The notes: generated by a model from the letters alone, not told the origin. A DNA stretch of 29,138 bases from Clostridiales bacterium (GCA_003487955.1 DNNJ01000339.1:486-29623); one strand, 5' to 3'. Counted from the first letter of the stretch, positions 15,254-22,902 are shown. Translations and numbers: made by a program.

Positions 15254-16198
15254 TCATCCCTCCTTGTAAACAGCTTTAAGCAGTTCATCAAGCTCCACGG
15301 TAAATCCTATTGCCGGTATTTTTATTCCGAACTGCTCAGTAAATGAATCATATCTGCCGCCTTTTATGATTTCTGTATTGGAGCCCTGAATATATCCTCT
15401 GAATATAATTCCGTCATAATAGCTCAATTCCGATACCATTGAAAGGTCATAAATAATTTTATCTGTTATGTTTTTCATATGCTCATCGATTATTTTAAGC
15501 TCTTCCAGACTGGTCTTCATCATATCATTTAAATACAGACCTTCAAGCTTGCCGTTAATTTCTTCATATGTGCCTTCCAAGTCCAAAATGTTTAATAATG
15601 TACTCATTGGCTCTCTGTATTTCAGCCCGGACAAATAATCGCTTAATTCCTGCTTGTTTTTCAAATACAATAAATTGAGTATATTGTCATAATCCTCCTT
15701 GTTAAATGAGCACGCCATCATTATGCCCTTCAGAAACTTGCTGTTTCCGATTTCAAATAAATAATTTTCACTGTATCTGCTTATTATTCTTTCAGCTGTC
15801 ATTAATGTGTCTTGGTCAATATTCGGGCTTTTATCTCCTATGATTTCAACGCCCATTTCTCTGTTTTCCTTAATGCCTGTGCCGTTATGCTTGTATGTTT
15901 TGCCGTAATAAAAGATTTTCAGAATTAAGTCATAGTCCCATCTCGGCATAAACTTATTTATAATTCCGGTTGTTATATCCGGAGATAGAATTAAAATATC
16001 ACTGTTGCTTTCCAAGATTTTCACTGTTGAGCTCCTGTCTATTCTTGAATTAACTGATGTAAATTCATCATATTCTTCAAATATGGACGGCTCAATATTC
16101 ATATAGCCTTCCTTATAAAGAAAATTCTCGATTTCTTTTCTAAGTACAAACATTCTCTGAAAATACTTCATTTCATCTTCGATTTTTAAAAAATTCAT
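15254..16198 (-). CDS. hisZ: ATP phosphoribosyltransferase regulatory subunit
   Basis: This 314-residue protein is a paralogue of histidyl-tRNA synthetase without tRNA-charging activity. It forms a hetero-octamer with short HisG and confers feedback inhibition by histidine. The class II synthetase-like fold is visible in the motif 1 region (EIENFLYKEGYMNIEPSIFE), the motif 2 region around KIFYYGKTYKHNG, and the C-terminal GGRYDSFTEQFG plus IPAIGFTVELDELL. No anticodon-binding domain follows, in line with HisZ and not HisS. TAGGAGGAAG precedes the ATG. It is the first structural gene behind the attenuator and repeat copy H. Confidence 0.93.
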   Translation of the reverse strand: MNFLKIEDEMKYFQRMFVLRKEIENFLYKEGYMNIEPSIFEEYDEFTSVNSRIDRSSTVKILESNSDILILSPDITTGIINKFMPRWDYDLILKIFYYGKTYKHNGTGIKENREMGVEIIGDKSPNIDQDTLMTAERIISRYSENYLFEIGNSKFLKGIMMACSFNKEDYDNILNLLYLKNKQELSDYLSGLKYREPMSTLLNILDLEGTYEEINGKLEGLYLNDMMKTSLEELKIIDEHMKNITDKIIYDLSMVSELSYYDGIIFRGYIQGSNTEIIKGGRYDSFTEQFGIKIPAIGFTVELDELLKAVYKEG

Positions 16199-16240
16199 TA
16201 CTTCCTCCTATTTCGGCGTATTTCCATACATCGTAGGTTA

Positions 16241-16306
16241 CAGTCTGCGTTCACCAATTTATTTGCTTTCTTTGGTCGCATAAATTGGGAACTCGTTGCG
16301 GTTGAC
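16241..16306 (-). repeat. Structured intergenic repeat, copy H (module 2 only)
   Basis: Directly behind the his attenuator terminator, the minus strand reads GTCAACCGCAACGAGTTCCC and continues as a module 2 hairpin. GTTC plus CCAATTTAT pair with ATAAATTGG plus GAAC with one bulged base, and the loop again contains GCGACCAAAG. It matches copies A (6150-6217) and B (about 7790-7858) from end to end but lacks module 1. The element occupies most of the space between the terminator and the hisZ ribosome binding site. Confidence 0.75.
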
Positions 16307-16310
16307 ATAC

Positions 16311-16341
16311 AAAAAGCCACCCGGCTTATACCCGGATGGCT
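16311..16341 (-). terminator. Attenuator terminator of the his operon
   Basis: Read on the minus strand, AGCCATCCGG pairs with CCGGGTGGCT around a GTATAAG-type loop, followed by TTTTT. The GC-rich stem and U tract make it a strong intrinsic terminator, placed 78 nt after the leader peptide stop and well before hisZ. It is the termination half of the attenuator. Confidence 0.88.
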
Positions 16342-16433
16342 TAAAATTCTATTTATTAACCATTCACCACAGATACAAGCCCTTTTGTAAAACGACCAAT
16401 AGAGCTTGTAATGTATTATCACTTACAAACTCT
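16336..16433 (-). promoter_or_regulatory. Alternative stems of the his attenuator
   Basis: Four segments upstream of the terminator can pair in competing ways. A (16433-16423, AGAGTTTGTAA) pairs with B (16411-16401, TTACAAGCTCT) over 11 bp with one G-U. B also pairs with C (16382-16374, GGGCTTGTA) over 9 bp with one G-U. D (16363-16356, ATGGTTAA) pairs with E (16344-16336, TTAAGCCAT) with one bulge, and E contains the 5' arm of the terminator. Segment A overlaps the end of the leader peptide. B:C plus D:E would be the antiterminated state, and A:B plus the terminator the off state, similar to the enterobacterial his leader. Confidence 0.7.
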
Positions 16434-16478
16434 GTACCTATGATGATGTAATTGCACGAACAAAACTTTGTTTTCCAT
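16419..16478 (-). CDS. hisL: Histidine operon leader peptide
   Basis: This 19-residue peptide, MENKVLFVQLHHHRYRVCK, contains three consecutive CAT (His) codons at 16448-16440. It has a proper ribosome binding site (AAGAGGTG) and starts about 17 nt from the predicted transcription start. It is the first translated element of the his transcript, and is followed by competing stems and a terminator. The expected role is to sense charged tRNA-His: a ribosome stalled at the His codons covers segment A and favours antitermination. Enterobacterial hisL has seven His codons, so this is a shorter sensor. The arrangement is too specific to be chance. Confidence 0.88.
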   Translation of the reverse strand: MENKVLFVQLHHHRYRVCK

Positions 16479-16501
16479 GTTGCACCTCTTATTTAAAATA
16501 C

Positions 16502-16530
16502 AGTATACTACCATAAAAATACAAAGTCAA
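16502..16530 (-). promoter_or_regulatory. Sigma-A-type promoter of the his operon
   Basis: On the minus strand: TTGACT (16530-16525), a 17-nt spacer, then TATACT (16507-16502). Transcription would begin near 16495, a few bases before the leader peptide's ribosome binding site. The promoter lies 10 nt behind the stop codon of the Crp-type gene. Confidence 0.8.
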
Positions 16531-16539
16531 GAATAAAAT

Positions 16540-17217
16540 TTAATTTTCTACATGTAATTCATTAAGCAATTCTACATCTTTTATGATTATATATTTATTA
16601 TTGAAATCAATGAGAGCTTCCTTGCGCATTTTGTTTAATTCACGGGACAGGGATGTTCTCTGAACACCAATTTTATCAGCTAATTCTTTCTTTGGCATTT
16701 TAAGTTTTATTTTATTTGTTTTCTGTGAATAGTACTCATATATTAAAAATTCAATGATGCTTTGCCTTAATGTTTTCATTGTTGATGTTATTTTGTTAGA
16801 TAAAAATAATGTTTTACTTGATAATAACTGTAAAAAATTAATTAAAAAACATTTGTTTGATTGACATAATTTAAGTACAAGTTTTTTATCAACGTGAAGT
16901 ATTTTTACATCGCTTTTTGCTGATATAGTCATTGGATATTTATTTTCTACTGAAAAAAGCAAGTTTTCACCAATGATATCTCCTTTTGAAAAATCATTAA
17001 TTGGAAGCACCTTACCTTCTGCATCTATTTTTTGTATTATAATTGCCCCATCTAAAATTATATCCATACTTTTGCACGTTTCATTTTGTAGATAAATAAT
17101 TGAATCCTTTGAATATTCTTTTAATTCAAAACTTTGTTCAAATACTTTACTTAGCTCTTCTCCGTTAAAACATTTAAACAAATTAATATTAGCAAGAAAT
17201 TTTATATATTTATCCAT
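16540..17217 (-). CDS. Crp/Fnr-family transcriptional regulator
   Basis: This 225-residue regulator has an N-terminal cyclic-nucleotide-binding-like beta roll (about 15-120, with IDAEGKVLPINDFSKGDIIGE), a dimerisation helix, and a C-terminal winged helix-turn-helix. The recognition segment reads ELADKIGVQRTSLSRELNKM. No Fnr-type N-terminal Cys cluster is present, so oxygen sensing by an iron-sulfur cluster is unlikely; the effector is unknown. The start is ATG 17217, with AAGGAGAT before it; nine extra upstream codons lack support. It is divergent from the ABC exporter operon, and a dyad with Fnr/Crp geometry lies between them, so it most likely activates that operon. The his promoter lies just behind its stop. 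Confidence 0.85.
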   Translation of the reverse strand: MDKYIKFLANINLFKCFNGEELSKVFEQSFELKEYSKDSIIYLQNETCKSMDIILDGAIIIQKIDAEGKVLPINDFSKGDIIGENLLFSVENKYPMTISAKSDVKILHVDKKLVLKLCQSNKCFLINFLQLLSSKTLFLSNKITSTMKTLRQSIIEFLIYEYYSQKTNKIKLKMPKKELADKIGVQRTSLSRELNKMRKEALIDFNNKYIIIKDVELLNELHVEN

Positions 17218-17318
17218 TAATGTATATCTCCTTTTCAAGGACATTTTCTATAATGCTTACCAAGTAGATACATAGCATATAATGTGTGTCCTATTTTATC
17301 GTATTATCTTTTAAATTA

Positions 17319-17332
17319 GTTACCATAGTAAC
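17319..17332. promoter_or_regulatory. Dyad with Crp/Fnr operator geometry
   Basis: GTTAC, four bases CATA, then GTAAC form a 14-bp palindrome with 5-bp half-sites, the same spacing as the Fnr site. Its centre is 34.5 bp upstream of the end of the exporter -10 (TATACT at 17355-17360), which is -41.5 if transcription starts 7 bases downstream. No -35 element stands at the matching position. This is the layout of a class II activator site for the Crp-type protein encoded next door. Confidence 0.6.
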
Positions 17333-17352
17333 GGTTTTAATTATTATTTTAT

Positions 17353-17381
17353 ATTATACTGAAAAAGTTGGTCATAATCAA
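17353..17381 (-). promoter_or_regulatory. Promoter of the Crp/Fnr-type regulator gene
   Basis: On the minus strand: TTGATT (17381-17376), a 17-nt spacer, then TATAAT (17358-17353). The -10 overlaps, on the other strand, the -10 of the exporter operon. The dyad at 17319-17332 would lie at about +14 to +27 of this transcript, so a bound regulator could also repress its own gene. Confidence 0.65.
17355..17360 (+). promoter_or_regulatory. -10 element of the ABC exporter operon
   Basis: TATACT stands 38 nt before the ATG of the membrane fusion protein. The sequence 16-18 bp upstream (ACGGTT, CGGTTT, GGTTTT) is no -35 match, as expected for an activator-dependent promoter. Confidence 0.5.
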
Positions 17382-17398
17382 GAAAAACGGAGGAAAGA

Positions 17399-18625
17399 AT
17401 GAAAAAGACATTAAATCTTATCAAAGGTAAAGGGAAAATAATTATTATGCCTGCTGCAGTAATTATTGTTCTTTTGGCAATATATGTTTTCAATGCTTCT
17501 ATGAGAAGTGATTCAGCGTTTGTATATGCTGATGATGGAACATATATTGGAGCTTCGGGAACTGTTGAGAATAATACAGTATCTGTCAGCAGTGAAGTAA
17601 TAGGTACAGTAGCGGAAATCAAAGCAACAGAAGGAGACAAAATCAATCAAGGCGATGTAATAGCCGTAGTTGAAAACACAGCATTACATAATCAGCACGA
17701 CCAGGCTCTTATAAATGTGCAGATAGCAGAAAAAAATATTGAAATGCTTATCAACAATATGAATAATTTAGGCGTGCAAAATCAGGATATGATCCAGCAG
17801 GCTTACAATGCCTATTTATCAGTTGAAGCAGAGTATCAAAGAGTAATGGAAGGTGCAAGTGATGATGAAATTAAACAAGCTGAAGAAATGGTAAAGCAGA
17901 CGAAAACTAATTACGATTATGCAAAAGTTAATTTAGCCAGAAGCAAAGAACTTTTTGAACAGCAGGCTATATCACAAAGTCATTATGATGAAGTATTGAA
18001 AGGTTACTATATGGGAGAAGCCCAGTACAATGCAGCTGTTGCTCAGTTAAATGTAATTAAATCCCAACCGACAGAAACCATTGCCAAGTCCGCAGAAAAT
18101 AAAATGTTGCAGGCTAAGGCGAGCTATGAACTTGCAGTGTCAAATGGCACAACTCAGCTCAGCCAACTGGAAGGTCAGTTAAAAGTAGCAGAAGTCCAGC
18201 TGAAGCAAGCAGAAAATATTTTAGGTCAAACTGAAAGAGAATTGGAAAAGTTGTCAATAAAGTCGCCTATTGCCGGCATTGTTAACAGTGTGTTTGTAAA
18301 GGAAGGGGAACTTGTTGCAATGGGTAAGCTGACAGCTGAAATCTACAATTCGGATAATATAGAAATAAAAGCCTACATTTCAGAAGCTAATATTGGACAT
18401 ATAAAGGTAGGTCAGGATGTCAATTTATATGTAGATTCTCACGGGGATGAAGTCTTTAAAGGAAGGGTGACAAGAATAAATAATCGTGCCGAATTTACTC
18501 CAAAAAATATTCAGACTAAAGAAGAAAGAGTAAACACGGTATTTGAAGTAAAAATTGAAGTTTTAGATTCAAATGGAGTTGTAAAGTCCGGCATGCCTGT
18601 TGATGTAAATATTAAAATAGATTAA
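17399..18625 (+). CDS. HlyD-type membrane fusion protein of an ABC exporter (YbhG-like)
   Basis: This periplasmic-adaptor-type protein of 408 residues is anchored by one N-terminal helix (about 13-32). A short biotinyl-lipoyl-like segment follows (SGTVENNTVSVSSEVIGTV). A long coiled-coil hairpin rich in Gln, Ala and Glu runs from about 95 to 280, and the second lipoyl half (SIKSPIAGIVNSVFVKEGELV) and beta-barrel segments close the protein. Such proteins link an inner-membrane exporter to the outside. The ATG has CGGAGG in front and starts a four-gene unit with the two ATPase genes and the permease. The order matches the Escherichia coli ybhGFSR type, in which the exported compounds are drugs or cations. 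The substrate here is unknown. Confidence 0.88.
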   Translation: MKKTLNLIKGKGKIIIMPAAVIIVLLAIYVFNASMRSDSAFVYADDGTYIGASGTVENNTVSVSSEVIGTVAEIKATEGDKINQGDVIAVVENTALHNQHDQALINVQIAEKNIEMLINNMNNLGVQNQDMIQQAYNAYLSVEAEYQRVMEGASDDEIKQAEEMVKQTKTNYDYAKVNLARSKELFEQQAISQSHYDEVLKGYYMGEAQYNAAVAQLNVIKSQPTETIAKSAENKMLQAKASYELAVSNGTTQLSQLEGQLKVAEVQLKQAENILGQTERELEKLSIKSPIAGIVNSVFVKEGELVAMGKLTAEIYNSDNIEIKAYISEANIGHIKVGQDVNLYVDSHGDEVFKGRVTRINNRAEFTPKNIQTKEERVNTVFEVKIEVLDSNGVVKSGMPVDVNIKID

Positions 18626-18636
18626 TTGAGGTAAAA

Positions 18637-19560
18637 ATGATAGATAGTATTCAAATACATTCTCTGACAAAGAAATTCGGAGATATAACAGCAGTTAATA
18701 ATTTAAATGTGGAAGTTAAAAATAACACCATATTTGGCTTGGTAGGCCCTGATGGGGCAGGGAAAACAACTACAATGAGAATGCTTTGCTCACTTTTGAC
18801 TCCTGACAAGGGCACTGCTAAAATTGGCGGATATGATATATTGACAGAAAGCAATGAAATAAAAAACCATATTGGTTATATGCCGCAGAAATTCAGCTTA
18901 TACGGAGATTTGACCGTTATGGAAAATTTGGTATTTTACTCTAAAGTTTATCAAGTTCCAAAAAAGGAAAGCAAGGAAAAAATCAAATTTTTGTTAAAGT
19001 TCAGCAATCTTACAGACCACTCATATAAATTGGCGGATCAGCTTTCGGGGGGAATGAAGCAAAAATTGGCACTGTCATGCAACCTTATTCACTCACCTAA
19101 GTATTTGCTTTTAGATGAGCCTACCATAGGGGTTGATCCTGTTGCAAGGCGGGAATTTTGGAAGATTTTATTTGACTTACGAGATCAAGGAGCAACTATT
19201 TTTGTAAGCACCCCTTATATGGATGAGGCTGAAAGATGTGACGAGGTAGGCTTAATGGACAAGGGAAGAATAATCAGAAAGGATAATCCGGATAATATTA
19301 TTAATGGTTTCGGATATCATTTGTTAAGTGTTTATTCTGATGACAATCACCTTGCAAGAACTCTGGTTCAAGAAGAGGAATATGTTATGGATGCTTATTT
19401 GATGGGTGAAGGTCTGCACGTTGTAACTGAAAGTCTTGAGTCGATTAAAAAGCTGAAAGAAAAATTGAAAATAAGTGGCATCAAGGTTATTTCCATTAAT
19501 GAAGCAGCTCCAGCTTTGGAAGATGTATTTGTCAATATTATTAAAAGTGAAAAGAGATAA
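18637..19560 (+). CDS. ABC transporter ATPase 1, with a degenerate H-loop
   Basis: This 307-residue nucleotide-binding protein carries Walker A GPDGAGKTT (37-45), Q-loop in MPQKFSLYG, signature LSGGMKQ (136-142), and Walker B LLLDEPT with catalytic E161. At the switch-histidine position the sequence reads STPYMDEAER, with Pro193 in place of His. The following ATPase has THYMDEAEH. The same kind of degenerate first site is known in the fused YbhF type, whose first half also has GPDGAGKTT. It has a C-terminal extension of about 90 residues. It ends 7 nt before the next start and probably pairs with ATPase 2 as an asymmetric dimer. Confidence 0.88.
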   Translation: MIDSIQIHSLTKKFGDITAVNNLNVEVKNNTIFGLVGPDGAGKTTTMRMLCSLLTPDKGTAKIGGYDILTESNEIKNHIGYMPQKFSLYGDLTVMENLVFYSKVYQVPKKESKEKIKFLLKFSNLTDHSYKLADQLSGGMKQKLALSCNLIHSPKYLLLDEPTIGVDPVARREFWKILFDLRDQGATIFVSTPYMDEAERCDEVGLMDKGRIIRKDNPDNIINGFGYHLLSVYSDDNHLARTLVQEEEYVMDAYLMGEGLHVVTESLESIKKLKEKLKISGIKVISINEAAPALEDVFVNIIKSEKR

Positions 19561-19567
19561 GGTAAAA

Positions 19568-20500
19568 ATGGAAAATGCTATTGAAATACAAAATTTAACA
19601 AAAAAGTTTGATGATTTTCTTGCTGTTAACAATGTAAGCTTCAATGTTAAAAAAGGAGATGTTTTTGGTTTTTTAGGACCTAACGGATCAGGTAAAACAA
19701 CAGTCATAAGAATGATTATGGGATTAATAAGCCCTACATCCGGAACAGGCAGGGTTCTTGGATATGATATAAAAAAGGATAGTGAAAAAATAAGAAATCA
19801 CATAGGTTACATGTCCCAAAAATTCAGTCTTTACGAAGATTTGACCGTAGATGAAAACCTTGATTTTTATGCAGGAGTATATTCTGTACCTAAAGACAAG
19901 TTGGAACAAAAGAAAAAAGAAATTTTGGAAATGGCTGATTTGGTTGGAAGAGAAAATATGATAACGAGGAATCTTTCCGGAGGCTGGAAACAAAGACTTG
20001 CATTAGGCTGTTCAATAATTCATGAACCGGAGATTTTGCTTTTGGATGAGCCCACGGGAGGAGTCGATCCCATAGCAAGAAGGCAATTTTGGGATATAAT
20101 CTACGATATGTCTAAAAAAGGAGTGACCATATTGGTTACCACCCACTATATGGATGAGGCGGAACACTGCAATTCTTTAGGTTTTTTATACTTTGGCGAC
20201 ATATTGTCCTTAGATACTTCAAAATCAATAAAGGAGAAAGTAATAGAAGGAGATATAATTGAAATCAAGGTTAGAAATATATTAAAATCGATTGAATTGT
20301 TAAAGTCAAAAAAGGGAGTTGAAGATGCTTCTGTATATGGAGCAGGAATCCATGCTATGACAGAATCAAATATTGATTTGAACCAGCTTAAAGGTTATTT
20401 AACAGAAAATAATATGGAGGTTTATAGTATGAAAAAAGTAAAGCCCACCTTAGAAGATGTTTTTGTTTTCCTTGTAGAAAAAGAAAGAAAAAAAATATAG
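19568..20500 (+). CDS. ABC transporter ATPase 2
   Basis: This 310-residue nucleotide-binding protein has all catalytic motifs intact: Walker A GPNGSGKTT, Q-loop MSQKFSLYE, signature LSGGWKQ, Walker B LLLDEPTGG, and the switch histidine in VTTHYMDEAEH. It resembles ATPase 1 over its whole length, including the extra C-terminal domain ending PTLEDVFV, so the pair arose by duplication. The start is ATG 19568 with AAGG in front; an earlier in-frame ATG at 19475 lies inside ATPase 1 and is not supported. The two ATPases correspond to the two halves of YbhF split into separate genes. Confidence 0.9.
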   Translation: MENAIEIQNLTKKFDDFLAVNNVSFNVKKGDVFGFLGPNGSGKTTVIRMIMGLISPTSGTGRVLGYDIKKDSEKIRNHIGYMSQKFSLYEDLTVDENLDFYAGVYSVPKDKLEQKKKEILEMADLVGRENMITRNLSGGWKQRLALGCSIIHEPEILLLDEPTGGVDPIARRQFWDIIYDMSKKGVTILVTTHYMDEAEHCNSLGFLYFGDILSLDTSKSIKEKVIEGDIIEIKVRNILKSIELLKSKKGVEDASVYGAGIHAMTESNIDLNQLKGYLTENNMEVYSMKKVKPTLEDVFVFLVEKERKKI

Positions 20501-20516
20501 ATTATGGAAGTGTAGT

Positions 20517-21635
20517 ATGAATTATAAAAGAATAGGGTCTATTATCAGGAAGGAATTTCTTCAAATAAAAAGAGACAAAAGAACCATGACTATTATCTTT
20601 CTAATGCCAATTATGCAGTTGCTCCTGTTCGGTTATGTTGCTTCTACTAATGTGGATCACATACCTTCAGTTGTGATGAATAATGATATTGGAACAGAAA
20701 GCAGGGTGCTTTTGGAAAGCTTTGCAAATTCCCAATATTTTGATTTAGATTATCATGTACAAAGTATAGAAGAAATTGAAAAATATATTGACAACGGAGA
20801 TGCAAGAGCCGGGATTGTAATTCCACCTGAATATTCAGAATATATAAAAAGCGGAAGGACAGCTCAAATACAATTAATAGTAGATGGGTCAGACCCGACA
20901 ACTGCACAAGCAGTATTATCCTCAGCCGGAGGAGTTGTTCAATCTATGTCTGTAAAAATTACACAGAAGATGTTAGGTGCATCCATGCCTCAGCCTTTAG
21001 ATTTAAGGACCAGGGTGTGGTATAACCCGAATATGGACAGCACCCGTTTTAATATTCCGGGGCTTATAGGGGTTATATTGCAGACAGTTACCTTGATGCT
21101 TACATCCTTTTCAATAGTAAGGGAAAGAGAACGTGGCACCATGGAGCAGCTGATAGTTACTCCAATAACAAAGATGGAGCTGATGTTAGGCAAGGTTATT
21201 CCATATGTACTCATTGGTTTTGTAGATATTGTTCTGGCATTGTCGCTGAGCGTGTTCTGGTTCCGCGTGCCTATTGCCGGAAGTATAAATTTATTATTGC
21301 TTTATTCTGTAATATTTTTAGTTGGAGCATTAGGTGTCGGCCTTAATATTTCTGTTGTGGCAAAAAGCCAGCTTGAAGCCATGCAGCTTTCAATGTTCAT
21401 GATAATGCCCAATATGTTGCTTTCAGGATATATGTTTCCCAGAAATGCAATGCCAAAGTTCGTCCAGGCACTTGGCAGTGTACTGCCGTTGACGCATTTT
21501 ATTAATGTTCTTAGGGGAATAATATTAAAGGGCAATGGATTAGCAGAATTATACAAGGAGTTTTTTATATTAATCGGATTTGGTGTGTTCTTCATTGTAC
21601 TTGCATCTAAAAAATTCAAAAAGAAAATAGAATAG
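20517..21635 (+). CDS. ABC-2-type permease (YbhR/YbhS-like)
   Basis: This integral membrane protein of 372 residues has the ABC-2 permease layout: a first helix (about 25-45), a large external loop of about 130 residues with SVVMNNDIG and LIVDGSDPTTAQAVLSS, then five helices in the second half. The segment VRERERGTMEQLIVTPI is the conserved cytoplasmic coupling region. GGAAGTG lies before the ATG. Only one permease gene is present, whereas ybhSR-type systems encode two, so it may act as a homodimer with an asymmetric ATPase pair. It is the last gene of the unit; no clear terminator follows. Confidence 0.88.
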   Translation: MNYKRIGSIIRKEFLQIKRDKRTMTIIFLMPIMQLLLFGYVASTNVDHIPSVVMNNDIGTESRVLLESFANSQYFDLDYHVQSIEEIEKYIDNGDARAGIVIPPEYSEYIKSGRTAQIQLIVDGSDPTTAQAVLSSAGGVVQSMSVKITQKMLGASMPQPLDLRTRVWYNPNMDSTRFNIPGLIGVILQTVTLMLTSFSIVRERERGTMEQLIVTPITKMELMLGKVIPYVLIGFVDIVLALSLSVFWFRVPIAGSINLLLLYSVIFLVGALGVGLNISVVAKSQLEAMQLSMFMIMPNMLLSGYMFPRNAMPKFVQALGSVLPLTHFINVLRGIILKGNGLAELYKEFFILIGFGVFFIVLASKKFKKKIE

Positions 21636-21721
21636 ATGACAGCTCCCGTTCACTTGTCATTAAAGTTACATTAACTGAAAATTAAAGAAAGCTTAAATAT
21701 TCGAATTTTACAATGTCTTGA

Positions 21722-21750
21722 TTGACAGCATATTTAGCAGGTGTTATAAT
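21722..21750 (+). promoter_or_regulatory. Consensus promoter of the RND efflux operon
   Basis: TTGACA (21722-21727), a 17-nt spacer, and TATAAT (21745-21750): a perfect match to the vegetative consensus. A promoter this strong would normally need a repressor, and an operator-like site follows. Confidence 0.85.
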
Positions 21751-21762
21751 TTTATTAAAACT

Positions 21763-21774
21763 GACCGGTCGGTC
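21763..21774 (+). promoter_or_regulatory. Operator for the TetR protein of the RND operon
   Basis: GACCGGTC with a further GGTC (GACCGGTCGGTC) lies at about +7 to +18. GACC/GGTC palindromes of this kind are typical operators of TetR repressors that control drug pumps. Such a repressor is encoded in the same operon at 25997, so feedback control is likely. Confidence 0.65.
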
Positions 21775-21793
21775 GAAAAATTTGGAGGGCAAT

Positions 21794-22900
21794 TTGAAAA
21801 GAGTATTGACATTATTATTAATTACCGCATTTGTTCTTGCAGGCTGCACAACAAGTGAAGTAACTGATGCAGCCGAAGAAGAAGCTTATACGCCTGTGGA
21901 AGTAGAAACGCTGAAGCCTATGGAGCTATACATAGAAAATCTTATGACAGCAAAAGTGTTTGCAGACAAGGATGTGTTTGTAATACCTTTGATGGCAGGA
22001 AAAGTCGAAAAGATAAATGTAAAAGTGAGTGACAGAGTAGAAAAAGATGAAGTTCTGTTTGTAATGGATAAAGATGATATTCAAAAACAGGTGACTCAGG
22101 CTTTTACGGCTTATGAAGCAGCAAAAGCCGGTTTTGACGTAAGTGCTGCTCAAATACAAAGTGCAAAGGATAATCTTGAGCGAATTGCAAAGCTGTACGA
22201 AGAAGGAGCAGTTCCGGAAACCCAGTATGAACAAGCTAAACTTGCTGCATCTGATGAATCCTTGGAAGCAGCAAGAATGGGAGTTGAACAGGCAAGGGTA
22301 GCTTATTCCAATGCAGCATCGATGTTAGAAAATGCTGAAGTTAAAGCCCCTATACCGGGGATAGTTTCAAGTGTCAATATTGTTGAAGGAGAATATGCAA
22401 CATCCTCCAATCCTCCCGTAACAATAGTTGATTCTGACAGTGTAACCATTGAATTTGGAATAGTAGCAAGTCTTGTGAATAAAGTTAAAACCGGAGATGC
22501 GGCTATTGTTGAAATCAGTTCAGCCGGTTATAAAACTGAAGCTGTTATAAACAGCGTCAGTTCATCAGCAGATAATATGACTAATCTTTATACGGTAAGT
22601 ATTGTACTCGAAAATGACGGTACAATTAAACCCGGTATGTTTGCTAAGGTTTATTTACAAACCGACAATATTAAAAATACTTTTGCCGTGAGAGCCGAAG
22701 CCGTAAAAGAACGTGAAGATAAGCAGTTCGTTTTTGTTGCAGAGGGTGACAGTGCCGCTCTAAAAGAAGTTACAACAGGACTTGATACGGGGGCTTACAT
22801 AGAAATTAAAACAGGTCTCTCAGAGGGAGATAAAGTTATTGTGAAAGGTCAGGATTACATAAGCCATGGCAGTAAAATAAAGGTTGTAAGGGGTGAATAA
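21794..22900 (+). CDS. RND efflux adaptor lipoprotein (membrane fusion protein)
   Basis: This 368-residue adaptor begins with a lipoprotein signal, MKRVLTLLLITAFVLAGC, whose lipobox LAGC would leave Cys18 lipidated. The body has the RND adaptor order: a lipoyl half (KVFADKDVFVIPLMAGKVEK), a short helical hairpin (about 100-165), the second lipoyl half (ENAEVKAPIPGIVSSVNIVEG), beta-barrel and membrane-proximal domains. The start is TTG 21794 with GGAGGG in front; the longer ATG frame from 21722 would start in the promoter. It is the first gene of the operon and lies 2 nt before the pump gene. Confidence 0.9.
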   Translation: MKRVLTLLLITAFVLAGCTTSEVTDAAEEEAYTPVEVETLKPMELYIENLMTAKVFADKDVFVIPLMAGKVEKINVKVSDRVEKDEVLFVMDKDDIQKQVTQAFTAYEAAKAGFDVSAAQIQSAKDNLERIAKLYEEGAVPETQYEQAKLAASDESLEAARMGVEQARVAYSNAASMLENAEVKAPIPGIVSSVNIVEGEYATSSNPPVTIVDSDSVTIEFGIVASLVNKVKTGDAAIVEISSAGYKTEAVINSVSSSADNMTNLYTVSIVLENDGTIKPGMFAKVYLQTDNIKNTFAVRAEAVKEREDKQFVFVAEGDSAALKEVTTGLDTGAYIEIKTGLSEGDKVIVKGQDYISHGSKIKVVRGE

Positions 22901-22902
22901 GA

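Noticed and set aside
16198..16422. A 74-codon ORF upstream of hisZ on the minus strand
   Set aside because: It crosses the attenuator stems, the terminator and repeat copy H, resembles no protein family, and lacks a ribosome binding site.
21640..21670. A terminator behind the ABC permease gene
   Set aside because: ATGACA and TGTCAT can pair, but the stem is 6 bp and no U tract follows.
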